DNA from: Staphylococcus xylosus
GTDB lineage: Bacteria; Bacillota; Bacilli; Staphylococcales; Staphylococcaceae
Assembly (NCBI RefSeq): GCF_002732165.1
Contig: NZ_MRZO01000006.1
Span: forward strand, 62,001 to 126,000
Direction: 5' to 3'
Length of the DNA: 64,000 nucleotides
Of the stretch, positions 48,274 through 58,394 are shown piece by piece. Under the pieces are notes generated by a model that was not told the DNA's origin, did no database searches, and saw only the letters and a list, made by a program, of their open reading frames with translations. The position numbers were made by a program, and so were the translations under genes. Position 1 is the stretch's first letter. Every line of letters starts with the position of its first letter.

Positions 48274-49182
48274 TTATTTACAATACTTGAGTGCATCTAT
48301 AAAAATCTCTTTGAATACTTTAGGTTCAATAGACATGACTACACTACAATTAGGGAAAGCGGATTTGAAATCTGTAACTGTTGCGCCTTTCGTCAATGTG
48401 CCATTAGTTTCAACTTGAACGTCTGCTTCTTCTACTTCAAACTTTTCAGGATGAAGCAGATACAGTACAGTATAAACATCATAAACATTAATACCTTTTT
48501 CAAAATCATCACCTTTATAATGTTTGAAAAGATGATGTAGCATATATCCAGTTTGGTTTAATGCCTGAAGTTCATTTACTGTACTATGACTTAATGTGGA
48601 ACTTCTTGCAACATCAAGGCCAACCATAGTCAAAGGCAAACCTGAATTGAATACAATTTGTGCAGCTTCTGGATCACAATAAATATTAAATTCTGCAGAT
48701 GGCGTTATGTTACCTCGACCAGCGGAACCACCCATGAATACAATTTCTTTAATATAATCTTTAGCTTTAGGATATGTAGATAGTAATAGCGCAATATTCG
48801 TTAGCGGACCAATAGGAATCAGTGTTACGGGCTTCTCATTTGTCTTTAATTCTTTATACATGGCTTCCACAGCATGCACTGAAGTTAAATCATTATAGTT
48901 AGGTTCGGGAAAGTCATATCCGTTCATGCCTGATTCTCCATGGACTGTACTTGCATCTACTATGTTTGAAAGTAAGGGTTGGGAAGCACCTCTATGTATA
49001 GGGACATTACTTGAGAAAAACTGCTTAAGTTTTAATGCATTTGCTGTTGTTTTTTCAATTCCTACGTTTCCATTAACAGTAGTAATCATTCTTAGATCAA
49101 ATGCAGGGTGATTTAAAGCTATACTGATTGCCGCGGCATCATCGATACCTGGATCAGTGTCTATAATTATAGGTTGTTTCAT
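48274..49182 (-). CDS. Inosine/uridine-preferring nucleoside hydrolase
   Basis: A 302-residue N-ribohydrolase that cleaves nucleosides to base and ribose. The Ca2+-binding signature DTDPGIDDAAAISIAL is at residues 8-23; TVNGNVG, the EFNIYCDPEAA segment and YDVYTVLYLLHPE supply the other metal and ribose contacts. AAAGGAGG precedes the ATG. It is monocistronic, between fmtA and qoxD. I do not recall a nucleoside hydrolase at this place in S. aureus, so it may be an acquisition or relocation in this lineage. Confidence 0.9.
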   Translation of the reverse strand: MKQPIIIDTDPGIDDAAAISIALNHPAFDLRMITTVNGNVGIEKTTANALKLKQFFSSNVPIHRGASQPLLSNIVDASTVHGESGMNGYDFPEPNYNDLTSVHAVEAMYKELKTNEKPVTLIPIGPLTNIALLLSTYPKAKDYIKEIVFMGGSAGRGNITPSAEFNIYCDPEAAQIVFNSGLPLTMVGLDVARSSTLSHSTVNELQALNQTGYMLHHLFKHYKGDDFEKGINVYDVYTVLYLLHPEKFEVEEADVQVETNGTLTKGATVTDFKSAFPNCSVVMSIEPKVFKEIFIDALKYCK

Positions 49183-49325
49183 TATTAATTAACCTCCTTT
49201 AAGTAAATAGGGTGTATATTTATTTTACAATTTTTGTAGTTTAAATGCTTAAAAAATGTATTAAATATAATAGAAATAAGAAAAGGGGAGAGTAATGTAA
49301 TTTAACTTTTAAAGATATTAATAAA

Positions 49326-49357
49326 AAAAGACTTCTCCGAAGAGAAGCCTTTTTTAA
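49326..49357 (-). terminator. Terminator of the qox operon
   Basis: On the minus strand, GGCTTCTC-TTCG-GAGAAGTC followed by seven T: a UUCG-loop hairpin just after qoxD. Confidence 0.88.
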
Positions 49358-49359
49358 GA

Positions 49360-49650
49360 TTATAAGTGACTTGAGTGTCCACCTTGCATTACCCAATAAG
49401 TACCGATGACAGTAATTAAAGTAATGATAATCGCAAATACAACTTTGAATCCTTGTAAATTCCCATCTTTACCTTCAGTTAAATGCATGAACATTAATAA
49501 TTGAACTGCAGCTTGTATAAAAGCGAAACCAAAGATGATGGTAATCTTAGCATTAAGTGCCATAGATGTGTATAAGGTTACGAATACTGCTAAGATTGTT
49601 AGAACGATTGAGGCAATGAAACCTACTGTATGTTTTACAATTGTATTCAT
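49360..49650 (-). CDS. qoxD: Quinol oxidase subunit IV QoxD
   Basis: A 96-residue subunit with three membrane helices ([21 protein letters not shown], then a conserved [23 protein letters not shown], then a third). The QLLMFMH segment is typical of subunit IV of aa3-type heme-copper oxidases. It overlaps the end of qoxC by 4 bases (ATGA), so translation is coupled. It is the last gene of qoxABCD. Confidence 0.94.
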   Translation of the reverse strand: MNTIVKHTVGFIASIVLTILAVFVTLYTSMALNAKITIIFGFAFIQAAVQLLMFMHLTEGKDGNLQGFKVVFAIIITLITVIGTYWVMQGGHSSHL

Positions 49651-50252
49651 CCGCTAAACACCATCCCTATCATATATACGGCAGTAAAGATGAAAATCCA
49701 TACAACATCTAAAAAGTGCCAATATAAACTTACTATAAATAATTTAGGAGCATTGTCTTTATTTAATCCTCGCATTGCAACTTGAATTAATAAACAAATA
49801 ATCCAAACAATACCTAATGATACGTGGGCACCATGAGTTCCTAATAGAATAAAGAAGCTAGACCAATAAGAACCAATAGTTAGATTAACACCTTCGTGTA
49901 CGTAATGCGCAAACTCGTATATTTCAAAGCCTACGAATACTGCACCTAAAAGAACTGTGATAATCATCCAAATCATCATTAATTTTTCTTTTTCTTTTCT
50001 CATATAGTATATTGCTATACCACAAGTGTAAGAACTAATTAATAATGCAAATGTCATTATTAATATAAGTGGTAATTCAAATAATTCAGTAGTCATTTTG
50101 CCGGCATAATCGCCACCATGTTGAAGTGTTAATAATGCTGCAAATAACGTACCGAATAATGAGAATTCTGCTGTAAGGAAAATCCAAAAGCCAAGTCTAT
50201 TTAAATTACCTTCATGCGAACGTTGATCAATTGTGTTTGCATCATGACTCAT
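49647..50252 (-). CDS. qoxC: Quinol oxidase subunit III QoxC
   Basis: A 201-residue subunit III with five membrane helices: [20 protein letters not shown], the [18 protein letters not shown] segment and [18 protein letters not shown], all hallmarks of heme-copper oxidase subunit III. It supports the proton-pumping core subunit. It begins 11 bases inside the end of qoxB and overlaps qoxD. Confidence 0.95.
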   Translation of the reverse strand: MSHDANTIDQRSHEGNLNRLGFWIFLTAEFSLFGTLFAALLTLQHGGDYAGKMTTELFELPLILIMTFALLISSYTCGIAIYYMRKEKEKLMMIWMIITVLLGAVFVGFEIYEFAHYVHEGVNLTIGSYWSSFFILLGTHGAHVSLGIVWIICLLIQVAMRGLNKDNAPKLFIVSLYWHFLDVVWIFIFTAVYMIGMVFSG

Positions 50253-52230
50253 GACTTACAGCCTCCCTTTCTTTAATACGTGCATCACGTAAACGTTTTT
50301 CAGTTTCTGCTACTTCAGACGCTGGTATATGGTAACCATGGTCTATTTGGAAACTACGATAAATCATTGTACCGAAGATACCTAATAAACAAATGACTGC
50401 TGGAATAATTGTTTCGAAGATAAGGAAGAATCCACCGATAGTGAAGAAAATTCCCATCCAGAAACCAACAGGTGTGTTATTTGGCATATGGATATCAGTA
50501 TAGTTATGGTTGTCTAAATAATGACGACCATGTTCTTTCATATCAACAAATGTGTCATAGTCATTCCAATCTGGAGTGATAGCGAAGTTGTATTTAGGTG
50601 GCATTGCAGCTGCAGTTGACCATTCTAAAGTACGACCTAAACCATCCCAGTTATCGCCAGTAGCTTCACGTGGTGCTTTGAAGAAGCTGTAAACGATACT
50701 TGCAACTAAGAACATAAAGCCTAATGCCATCATTAGGGCACCGACAGTTGAAATTACGTTTAGTAACCACCAACCATCTTCTGGCATATAAGTATATAAA
50801 CGACGTGGCATACCATCTAAACCAAGAATGAATTGTGGTATGAAACAAACGTTAAATCCGATTATGAATAACCAGAAACACCATTTATTTAATGTTTCGT
50901 TTAACTTAAATCCAGTCATCTTAGGCCACCAGAAAATTAAAGCACCTAGACAAGCAAATACAACACCAGCCACTAATGTGTAGTGGAAATGCGCTACTAA
51001 GAAGTACGTATTATGGTATTGGTAATCTGCTGCTGCCATAGAAAGCATTACACCAGTTACACCACCTATTAAGAAGTTAGGTATGAAACCTAAAGCAAAT
51101 AGCATAGGTGATTCAAAGGTAATACGGCCTTGATAAAGCGTGAACAACCAGTTAAAGATTTTAACACCAGTTGGTATACCAATCAGCATGGTTGAGATTG
51201 AGAAGAATGAGTTGATTAATGCACCATTACCCATAGTGAAGAAATGGTGAACCCAAACTAAGAAACTTAAGAATGCGATACCTGCAGTTGCCCAGACCAT
51301 GCTTTGATGACCGAATAGACGTTTACGTGCAAATGTCGGAATAATTTCAGAGTAGATACCAAATGCTGGCAAGATAACGATATACACTTCAGGGTGCCCC
51401 CATACCCAGAAGAAGTTAGCCCATAGCATCGGCATACCACCATTTGCGACAGAGAAGAATGCAGTGTCGAATATTCTATCCGTCGTAAATAGTGCTAATG
51501 CAACTGTTAATACAGGGAAAGCCAAGATAACGATTAATGACGTAATGAAAGTAGTAACCGTGAACATTGGCATTTCCATGAATTTCATAGTTGGTGTTTT
51601 ACATCTAAGTATAGTAACAAAGAAGTTAATACCGGTCATTAATGTACCGATACCAGAAATTTGTATTGCTATTAAGTAATAGTTAACCCCAGGTCCTGGG
51701 CTGAATTCTCCTGCAAGTGGTGCATAGTTTGTCCAACCAGCTGCAGGTGAACCTCCGACTATAAATGAAAGATTGAATAAAATCATACCTGAGAAGAATA
51801 GCCAGAAACTTACGTTATTTAATACAGGGAATGCAACATCGCGTGCACCAATTTGTAATGGTATTACGACATTCCATAAACCAAAGATGAAAGGCATTGC
51901 CATAAAGATAATCATTATTACACCATGTGTACTAAAGACCTCATTGTAATGGTTTCCTTCTAAAAATGTGTTATCTGGAATTGCTAATTGTGTACGCATC
52001 ATTAACGCATCGATACCGCCACGTACGAACATTAATACCGCACAGATTAAGTACATCGCACCAATTTTTTTATGGTCAATAGATGTGAACCATTCTCTGT
52101 ATAGATATTTCCATAATTTAAAATAACTAATTACTGCGATCACAGCAATGACTGCAAATGGTGCACCAATTTGTGCCATCGTAATCATCCAGTTACCTTG
52201 AACGAGTAATTGATCCCATGGAAAATTCAT
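50242..52230 (-). CDS. qoxB: Quinol oxidase subunit I QoxB
   Basis: The catalytic, proton-pumping subunit with heme and Cu_B centres, reducing O2 to water with menaquinol electrons. 662 residues, about fifteen helices. Conserved sites include THGVIMIIF (low-spin heme His), [15 protein letters not shown] (Cu_B His cross-linked to Tyr), [10 protein letters not shown] (Cu_B His pair) and HFHYTLVAG (heme ligands). The first base of its ATG is the last base of the qoxA stop codon (TAATG). It works with the menaquinone genes at 28-34 kb. Confidence 0.97.
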   Translation of the reverse strand: MNFPWDQLLVQGNWMITMAQIGAPFAVIAVIAVISYFKLWKYLYREWFTSIDHKKIGAMYLICAVLMFVRGGIDALMMRTQLAIPDNTFLEGNHYNEVFSTHGVIMIIFMAMPFIFGLWNVVIPLQIGARDVAFPVLNNVSFWLFFSGMILFNLSFIVGGSPAAGWTNYAPLAGEFSPGPGVNYYLIAIQISGIGTLMTGINFFVTILRCKTPTMKFMEMPMFTVTTFITSLIVILAFPVLTVALALFTTDRIFDTAFFSVANGGMPMLWANFFWVWGHPEVYIVILPAFGIYSEIIPTFARKRLFGHQSMVWATAGIAFLSFLVWVHHFFTMGNGALINSFFSISTMLIGIPTGVKIFNWLFTLYQGRITFESPMLFALGFIPNFLIGGVTGVMLSMAAADYQYHNTYFLVAHFHYTLVAGVVFACLGALIFWWPKMTGFKLNETLNKWCFWLFIIGFNVCFIPQFILGLDGMPRRLYTYMPEDGWWLLNVISTVGALMMALGFMFLVASIVYSFFKAPREATGDNWDGLGRTLEWSTAAAMPPKYNFAITPDWNDYDTFVDMKEHGRHYLDNHNYTDIHMPNNTPVGFWMGIFFTIGGFFLIFETIIPAVICLLGIFGTMIYRSFQIDHGYHIPASEVAETEKRLRDARIKEREAVSHES

Positions 52231-53351
52231 TAATGTCCACCTCCATTTTCATGGTCTTTTTTCTCTATTTTAGATGCTTTTTCATCTTTAACACCTTCAG
52301 AGATTTTTTCCATTTCGTCCATATTATGTGATTCATTATCTTTGAATTCACTATCATATGGTTCATTATTGCCTAGAATCATGGCTTTCATTCCATGACG
52401 CTCATAGTTTGTATTTGTGATTTGTGGCTTACGTGCAGGTTTATCTGGTTTATCTAACACATCAGCTTTCATTTCGTCTTTAGTGTTAAAGTTTGGATCT
52501 TTCTGCACATAATTGTAACGATCGTAAGCATAGAAAATATACTCTGGATCAGCTGCAGGATCAACAAATGCTAAATGCGTACCACTGAAAGTTAAGTTTT
52601 TATTTTCAGTTGTTGGTAAAAGTTGCTTATCAAATGTATCTTGGTCCAATACTTTTTTGCTTTTCGCATCTTTTACCCAATCCTCAAATTTACTTTGGCT
52701 TACAGAGTTAACGTCAAATGTTTGACGTTCGAAGCCTTCACCATTGAAGTTTGAGTTACGTCCTCTGAACGTACCTTCTTCACTAGCTGTTAATGTCCAG
52801 TCCATTGTCATACCTGTCATCGCATATTTTTGGCCACCTAATTGTGGAATCCAGAAACTTGTCATCATATCCATTGATTGGAGTTTGAAGACAACAGGGC
52901 GATCTTTCGGAATAGTTAAATGATTAACTGTTTCGATTTTTTGTTCAGGATAACTAAAGAACCACTTATAACCAGCGCTTGTCGCATAAACAACAAGTGG
53001 ATCGTCTTCTTTCTGTGGTTTTTCCTCATAATTGTAAAGCGAATTAACCGTTGGGATAGCTAAAGCAATTACAATAATTACAGGAATAATAAACCAAATT
53101 GTTTCCATTAAAGAATTGTGGTGCATCTTTCCTGATTCTTTTGTATTTCCTATTCTATATTTATATAGGAAAACTGTGAATAAAATAACAACAGCGGCAA
53201 TAATAACAAGCATGAAGATGATTGAATACATAATCAAAAACTTCGTATCGCTTGCCATCGGCCCTTTTGGGTTTAAAACTTCTACGTTAGAACAACCACT
53301 AAGCAAAATTAGCGAGCCAAAGAGTAGAAGCAAAGACTTAAATTTTGACAC
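52230..53351 (-). CDS. qoxA: Quinol oxidase subunit II QoxA (lipoprotein)
   Basis: A 373-residue subunit II. The signal peptide ends in lipobox LLSGC (Cys20), so it is lipid-anchored; two helices follow (about 38-62 and 85-105), then an extracellular cupredoxin domain. As in quinol oxidases, the Cu_A ligands of cytochrome c oxidases are not present. The C-terminal 50 residues are highly charged. AGGAGG precedes the ATG. It leads the operon; a possible promoter is TTGTAA-N16-TAAAAT between 53390 and 53430 on the minus strand. Confidence 0.95.
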   Translation of the reverse strand: MSKFKSLLLLFGSLILLSGCSNVEVLNPKGPMASDTKFLIMYSIIFMLVIIAAVVILFTVFLYKYRIGNTKESGKMHHNSLMETIWFIIPVIIVIALAIPTVNSLYNYEEKPQKEDDPLVVYATSAGYKWFFSYPEQKIETVNHLTIPKDRPVVFKLQSMDMMTSFWIPQLGGQKYAMTGMTMDWTLTASEEGTFRGRNSNFNGEGFERQTFDVNSVSQSKFEDWVKDAKSKKVLDQDTFDKQLLPTTENKNLTFSGTHLAFVDPAADPEYIFYAYDRYNYVQKDPNFNTKDEMKADVLDKPDKPARKPQITNTNYERHGMKAMILGNNEPYDSEFKDNESHNMDEMEKISEGVKDEKASKIEKKDHENGGGH

Positions 53352-53462
53352 TTTTTTGACCTCCTAATACTACAAATGTAGGGCTTACCATCAATTTTAA
53401 GATATTACGCAATATTTACAAGTGTTTGTGCGAAAAAAAATATTGTAAAATTAAAAGAAACC

Positions 53463-53491
53463 CAACAAACTCAACGTCTGGTGGGCTTTTA
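53463..53491 (-). terminator. Terminator between the Ig-like gene and qoxA
   Basis: On the minus strand GCCCACCAG ... TTGTTGGGTTTCTTTT: bulged stem and T-rich end, separating the two transcripts. Confidence 0.6.
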
Positions 53492-53570
53492 AAGATTTGT
53501 TAAAATTATGTGTACATTTTGTGAAAAGTGTCATATTTAAGACAATAAACCAAAATTACTCACAAAATAG

Positions 53571-53585
53571 TGATAAACATTATCA
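53571..53585. promoter_or_regulatory. Near-perfect Fur-box-like site
   Basis: TGATAAACATTATCA matches the 7-1-7 Fur consensus TGATAAT-N-ATTATCA at 13 of 14 positions. It lies 220 bases upstream of the qoxA start, just past the end of the Ig-like gene. A terminator lies between it and qoxA, so its target promoter is uncertain. Confidence 0.45.
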
Positions 53586-53615
53586 TTTAGGGGTATATGT
53601 ATTAAATTTGGAAAA

Positions 53616-53933
53616 TCATTTTACTTCTATATAACGAATAGATTTATTAGTTGCGCCATCTGAATCTTCAACTTTATATTCAATCTTATATTTACCAGCT
53701 TTTTTGGTATTAATATTACCATCAACTGTGATTTTGTGTGTAAGATCTCCGTCTTCTTTATCATAAGCACGTACGCCATTTAATATATTGTAGTCGTCGC
53801 CTTTATCGATAATTGTATCATTAATTCCTTTAAGTTCTGGAATTGAATTGTCAGTAGCTTCTGCGCTTAAGTTAGGTGACACAAGCGTAGCAGATACACC
53901 TAATGCAGACAAAGATTGTATTAATTTATTCAT
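53616..53933 (-). CDS. Small secreted Ig-like (DUF5011) protein
   Basis: A 105-residue exported protein: short signal peptide (MNKLIQSLSALGVSATLVSP, likely cleavage near AEA at about 26), then a single bacterial Ig-like fold of the DUF5011 type with the characteristic DYNILNGVRAYDKEDGDLTH and GKYKIEYKVEDSDGATNKS. Such domains usually bind carbohydrate or serve as spacers; here it is the whole protein, without a catalytic part or LPXTG anchor. GGAGG precedes the ATG. S. aureus has the same gene upstream of qox. Confidence 0.85.
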   Translation of the reverse strand: MNKLIQSLSALGVSATLVSPNLSAEATDNSIPELKGINDTIIDKGDDYNILNGVRAYDKEDGDLTHKITVDGNINTKKAGKYKIEYKVEDSDGATNKSIRYIEVK

Positions 53934-54082
53934 TACGTAACCTCCGAACGCAAAACATTAATTTTATTAAATCTTACTATACTTTAATTTGCTACAATAC
54001 ACATCATACTATAGTCCTAATATATCTTATTTCTATAAATTTCATTGTAATTTCCGATTAAAATTATGTAAATTGAACTTTT

Positions 54083-54098
54083 TGTGAATTTTATCACA
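54083..54098. promoter_or_regulatory. Rex/Crp-Fnr-type operator before hmp
   Basis: TGTGA at 54083-54087, six bases, TCACA at 54094-54098: a perfect palindrome 77 bases before the hmp start. The spacing fits the staphylococcal Rex operator (TTGTGAA-N4-TTCACAA) and also the Crp/Fnr type (ArcR). Both respond to respiration, which suits hmp. Confidence 0.55.
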
Positions 54099-54174
54099 TA
54101 AACCTTTTGCAATATTTAATTTTGTAATAAGATAAAAATGTAAAAAGGAGTAAATAAAATTAGGGGTTGATTAA

Positions 54175-55320
54175 ATGTTGAATGAAAAAGAACGAGATAT
54201 AATTAAAGAGACAGTTCCTGTATTACAACAAAAGGGAGAAGAAATCACATCATACTTCTACAATAGAATGTTTACCAGACACCCTGAGTTGAAGAATATG
54301 TTCAACCAGACTAATCAGAAAAAAGGTTTACAGTCTACTGCATTAGCACAAAGTGTACTAGCTGCAGCGGTTAATATCGATGATTTGACGCGGATCATGC
54401 CAGTTGTTAAAGAAATAGCTTATAAACACTGTGCGCTACAAGTGCCAGAAGCTGGGTATGATATAGTAGGAGAAAATTTGTTAGCAGCTATTCAAAATGT
54501 ATTACATCTTCCAGAAGATGATGTGATTATTGCTACGTGGGCGAAAGCATACGGTGAAATAGCTTCAGTATTTATTAATGTAGAGAAAGATATTTATAAT
54601 GAAATGGCTTGGGAGGGCTTTAAACCATTTGAAATTATCAATATAAAATCAATCACTTCAGATATAATAATGTTTACTGTTAAGTCAGATAAATATGATC
54701 TAAGTAAATTTGAAGCTGGACAATATATTACAGTTGATGTAGAAAGTGATAAATTGGAATATCGTGCCAAACGACACTATTCAATTATTGAAGGTAGTGA
54801 ACATACATTAACTTTTGCTGTGAAAAGAGATGTAACAGATTCACATGAGGGAGAAGTATCGACGATTTTACATGATGAGATGCAAGTAGGTGGGACGATA
54901 GATTTGTCTGCTCCTGTAGGAGGATTTGGAATAGTTAATGGCACAGCGCCTCAGTTGTTTATAGGTTCAGGTATAGGGGTGACTCCATTAATTTCAATGT
55001 TTAATGAGTCTGCAAAATCAAATGTAAAAGCAGACTTTATTCAAAATGTTGAAAGTGTACAAGAGATCCCTTTTAACAGTAAAATAGAACACATTGCAAA
55101 CAATAGTGATAATACGTCGTATATAATTCACGATAAACATAAAAGTGGATATATAGACGCAACTTATCTAAAGCAGTTTATTTCAACAGATACTGAAATT
55201 TACGTTTGCGGAGGAGTTAAATTCCTTCAATCAATTATTACTACATTGAAAGAAATAGGTATTGAAGAACAACGTATACATTTTGAATCATTTATTCCAA
55301 GATTAAGCGTAGGCGTATAA
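54175..55320 (+). CDS. hmp: Flavohemoglobin (nitric oxide dioxygenase) Hmp
   Basis: Oxidises nitric oxide to nitrate using NAD(P)H and O2, protecting respiratory oxidases from host NO. 381 residues: globin domain (1-140; proximal His in AYKHCALQVPEAGYDIVGENLL), FAD domain (150-260; RHYSIIEGS, the flavin-binding RxYS motif) and NAD domain (260-381; IGSGIGVTPLISM and CGGVKFLQSI). The short residue after YDIVGENLL and Tyr/Gln distal residues look usual. A TAGGGGT site precedes the ATG. In S. aureus I recall hmp far from this position, near the lactate dehydrogenase gene. Its location beside qox, NO's main target, is notable. Confidence 0.93.
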   Translation: MLNEKERDIIKETVPVLQQKGEEITSYFYNRMFTRHPELKNMFNQTNQKKGLQSTALAQSVLAAAVNIDDLTRIMPVVKEIAYKHCALQVPEAGYDIVGENLLAAIQNVLHLPEDDVIIATWAKAYGEIASVFINVEKDIYNEMAWEGFKPFEIINIKSITSDIIMFTVKSDKYDLSKFEAGQYITVDVESDKLEYRAKRHYSIIEGSEHTLTFAVKRDVTDSHEGEVSTILHDEMQVGGTIDLSAPVGGFGIVNGTAPQLFIGSGIGVTPLISMFNESAKSNVKADFIQNVESVQEIPFNSKIEHIANNSDNTSYIIHDKHKSGYIDATYLKQFISTDTEIYVCGGVKFLQSIITTLKEIGIEEQRIHFESFIPRLSVGV

Positions 55321-55467
55321 CTGTAAATAATTAATATGCTTTACTGATGAAAAACTCTTTATAATCTTACTATTATAGATGTGCATGATTGCCAAAGGAT
55401 TATGTGGTGCGATTCTGTAGTTTGTTCATTATTCATCTGGATTCTACAAGTTATAAACATCATAAAA

Positions 55468-55520
55468 CAAATAAACGTCAATTTCTAAAATGTTCCAATA
55501 GAAATTGACGTTTATTTTTT
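55468..55520 (+). terminator. Terminator after hmp
   Basis: AAATAAACGTCAATTTCT and complement AGAAATTGACGTTTATTT with T6. Confidence 0.85.
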
Positions 55521-55731
55521 AGGTAGAAAACTTTATGTCTCAACCTCTTTGTTTTTGTATTAGCAATAGTAGAAAGCCAAGGTAAGGCGTGTTTAAACGT
55601 TTCTTACAAACGCTTGACAATCAGTTGTAATTGCTATTCTAGTGAGTCTGTTCATTTATCCTGTTTTAATATGATCATAAATTAATGATGTTCATAGCTT
55701 ATTAAGTAATCAACAGTCGTTAATTATTCGA
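55521..55731. other. Spacer between hmp terminator and folD
   Basis: A consensus TTGACA at 55614-55619 with TATTCT 15 bases downstream resembles a plus-strand promoter, but nothing supportable lies between it and the end of the convergent folD gene. Confidence 0.3.
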
Positions 55732-56589
55732 TTATTCAATACCTCTACGCATTTTTTCAGCTATTAGTGTATTGTTTAATACCATAGTTATTGTCATTGG
55801 GCCAACGCCACCAGGAACTGGAGTAATTGCACCAGCTACTTCTTTAACTTCATCATAAGCGATGTCGCCTTTTAATTTACCATTTTCATCTGGAGTATTA
55901 CCAACATCTATTACGACTGCACCTTCTTTGACGTCATCTTTAGTTACTAGGCCTGGACGTCCCACTGCACTGACGATAACATCAGCATTTTTTAAGTGGC
56001 TATGCATATCTTTCGTTCTAGAATGTAAGATTGTAACAGTTGCATTTTTTTGAAGTAATAATTTAGAAACAGGTTGACCTACAATATGACTTCTGCCAAT
56101 TACAACAGCTTCTTTACCTTCCAAATCAATATCAGCATGATTTAAAAGTTCCATGATTCCAAGTGGTGTACATGGTACAAAAGTTTGTTGGTCAATGTAT
56201 AACTTACCGATATTTTCTGGATGAAAGCCGTCAACATCCTTAGCAGGATTTATAGACTCCAATATTTTTTGTTCGCTTACTTGTTCAGGTAATGGCACTT
56301 GAACTAATATACCACTGACACTATCATCTTCGTTTAAGCGTTTAAGCTCTTTCAATACATCTTCTTCAGATGTTGATTCATCTAAATGTACAATTTCAGA
56401 AATCATACCGATTTTTTCAGCAGCTTTCTTTTTTGAATTGACATAACTTTGGCTAGCACCATCATTACCTACTAAAATTACTGATAATTTAGGTGTGTAA
56501 CCTTTAGATTGTAAAGCCTCAACTTGATCTTTGAGCCCTTGTCTGTAATCTTTAGCAATTTGTTTTCCGTCTAAAATCTTTGCGACCAT
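55732..56589 (-). CDS. folD: Methylene-THF dehydrogenase/cyclohydrolase FolD
   Basis: Bifunctional enzyme interconverting 5,10-methylene- and 10-formyl-tetrahydrofolate, supplying the formyl groups used in purine synthesis. 285 residues. Signature segments: [13 protein letters not shown] with the catalytic Tyr and Lys, [34 protein letters not shown], and NADP-binding [20 protein letters not shown] precedes the ATG. It is divergent from purE, with about 200 bases between them, so purine and one-carbon genes face away from a shared control region. Confidence 0.96.
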   Translation of the reverse strand: MVAKILDGKQIAKDYRQGLKDQVEALQSKGYTPKLSVILVGNDGASQSYVNSKKKAAEKIGMISEIVHLDESTSEEDVLKELKRLNEDDSVSGILVQVPLPEQVSEQKILESINPAKDVDGFHPENIGKLYIDQQTFVPCTPLGIMELLNHADIDLEGKEAVVIGRSHIVGQPVSKLLLQKNATVTILHSRTKDMHSHLKNADVIVSAVGRPGLVTKDDVKEGAVVIDVGNTPDENGKLKGDIAYDEVKEVAGAITPVPGGVGPMTITMVLNNTLIAEKMRRGIE

Positions 56590-56687
56590 AAAAATCCTCC
56601 TTATATGTATGAACTTTACTTAACATTAACACAAAAACTATAGCGATTAACACTCAAAAGACGTAAATTAATTACTTTTTTTTGGTT

Positions 56688-56737
56688 ATAGTTCGATTTT
56701 TGATTGAAAAAGCATAGTTTAATTGTTATGCTATAAC
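56688..56737 (+). promoter_or_regulatory. purE promoter with a PurBox-like site
   Basis: ATAGTTCGATTTT (56688-56700) matches the reverse PurBox AWWGTTCGGWWWT at 12 of 13 positions. It sits just before a likely -35 TTGAAA (56704-56709), a 17-base spacer and TATGCT (56727-56732). PurR binding here would block the operon promoter. I could not find a convincing second PurBox arm. Confidence 0.5.
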
Positions 56738-56791
56738 TGTAATATACATCTAATAGTAGTAACATTTCAAATTTCTGAAAGGGTGTTCGTT

Positions 56792-57274
56792 TTGAAAGTG
56801 GTAGTCATAATGGGTAGTTCGTCAGATTGGGAAACTATGAAAGAAAGTTGTTCTATGTTAGACCAATTGGAAATTCCGTATGATAAGAAAGTTGTTTCAG
56901 CACATCGTACGCCACAATTAATGGTTGATTTTTCTAAAGAAGCAAGAGCGAATGGTTATGATGTCATTATTGCAGGCGCAGGTGGTGCCGCTCATTTACC
57001 AGGTATGGTTGCATCGATGACAACATTACCAGTAATTGGTGTGCCAATTGAGTCAAAAAGTTTAAAAGGCTTAGATTCTTTATTATCAATTGTCCAAATG
57101 CCAGGAGGTATCCCTGTTGCTACTACAGCTATAGGTAAAGCTGGTGCTAAAAATGCAGGTGTATTAGCTGCAAGAATACTAAGTATTGGTAATCAATCAA
57201 TCCAAAAGAATTTGGAAAATTATGAAAAATCATTGGTTCAGAAAGTGAGTGAAATGCAAGATGAACTTCAATAA
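56792..57274 (+). CDS. purE: 5-(carboxyamino)imidazole ribonucleotide mutase PurE
   Basis: Converts N5-CAIR to CAIR. I place the start at the TTG at 56792: AAAGGGTG lies before it, it yields 160 residues ([13 protein letters not shown], the usual family length), and the in-frame ATG at 56723 would lie in the promoter. Motifs: GSSSDWETM phosphate loop, SAHRTPQLM catalytic segment and [11 protein letters not shown]. This is the bacterial class I form that needs PurK, the next gene. The end overlaps purK by 14 bases. First gene of the operon. Confidence 0.94.
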   Translation: MKVVVIMGSSSDWETMKESCSMLDQLEIPYDKKVVSAHRTPQLMVDFSKEARANGYDVIIAGAGGAAHLPGMVASMTTLPVIGVPIESKSLKGLDSLLSIVQMPGGIPVATTAIGKAGAKNAGVLAARILSIGNQSIQKNLENYEKSLVQKVSEMQDELQ

Positions 57275-58394
57275 ATTAAAGTTCGGTTCAACAATCGGCA
57301 TTATTGGTGGTGGCCAGTTAGGAAAGATGATGGCACAATCAGCTCAAAAGATGGGATATAAAGTGATCGTACTTGATCCTGACAAATCATGTCCATGCCA
57401 ACATGTCGCACACGAATTTATCAATGCTGACTATGACGATCAAGAAGCATTGGAACAACTTGGTGAGTTATCTGATGTCATCACTTATGAATTTGAAAAT
57501 ATATCAGCAGATCAATTAAAGACACTTGTTTCAAAATATAATATTCCTCAAGGGTATCAAGCTATACAGCTACTTCAGGATCGATTGACTGAAAAGCAAA
57601 CATTACAAGAAGCAGATTGCAAAATTGCATCATTTGTACAATTATCTGAGCCGGATGATTTGAACATTGCAATTGAAACAATTGGTTATCCTTTTATCGT
57701 GAAAACAAGATTTGGTGGCTATGATGGTAAGGGTCAAATATTAGTTAAGTCAACATCAGATATAGATGAAGCAAAAGCACTTGTAGAAAAACAAGAATGT
57801 GTTGCTGAACAATATTTGCAACTAGAGAAAGAAGTATCTCTAACAGTAACCATTGGTAGTGATAACCAAATAACGTATTTTCCACTGCAAGAAAATGAAC
57901 ATCAAAATCAAATTCTGTTTAAAACAATAGTACCTGCGCGTACAGAACATGAAAAAGAAGCAGAAGCTCGAAATGAAGTTGATAAAATAATCAAAAAAAT
58001 ACATTTCGTAGGTACTTTTACTGTGGAATTCTTTATAGATGGTGAAAATCGTTTATATGTAAATGAAATCGCACCTAGACCACATAATTCTGGGCATTAC
58101 TCAATAGAGGCCTGTGATTTTTCACAATTTGATACACATATACTAGCAATTACTGGACAAAAGTTACCACCACAAATTGAATTATTGAAGCCAGCAATAA
58201 TGATGAACTTATTAGGTAAAGATTTAGATGTATTAGAGGATCAATTTAGTGATCATGCTGAGTGGCATGTGCACATATATGGTAAAACATCTAGAAAACC
58301 AAATAGAAAAATGGGTCATTTAACAGTGTTGACTACTGACATAAATAGATACGAACAAATGCTACTTGATAAATTTGAAGGGAGATCTGAATAA
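57261..58394 (+). CDS. purK: 5-(carboxyamino)imidazole ribonucleotide synthase PurK
   Basis: ATP-dependent carboxylation of AIR to N5-CAIR; ATP-grasp fold. The start at 57261 ([21 protein letters not shown]) gives 377 residues; a start 12 bases upstream is less likely. Visible: N-terminal [15 protein letters not shown]-grasp [34 protein letters not shown]. It overlaps purE by 14 bases, and its stop shares a base with the purC start (TAATG). Confidence 0.95.
   Translation: MNFNKLKFGSTIGIIGGGQLGKMMAQSAQKMGYKVIVLDPDKSCPCQHVAHEFINADYDDQEALEQLGELSDVITYEFENISADQLKTLVSKYNIPQGYQAIQLLQDRLTEKQTLQEADCKIASFVQLSEPDDLNIAIETIGYPFIVKTRFGGYDGKGQILVKSTSDIDEAKALVEKQECVAEQYLQLEKEVSLTVTIGSDNQITYFPLQENEHQNQILFKTIVPARTEHEKEAEARNEVDKIIKKIHFVGTFTVEFFIDGENRLYVNEIAPRPHNSGHYSIEACDFSQFDTHILAITGQKLPPQIELLKPAIMMNLLGKDLDVLEDQFSDHAEWHVHIYGKTSRKPNRKMGHLTVLTTDINRYEQMLLDKFEGRSE

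Noticed and set aside
55614-55640. Promoter TTGACA ... TATTCT reading toward folD
   Set aside because: Spacer is 15 bases and there is nothing supportable to transcribe before the convergent folD gene; kept only as a remark.
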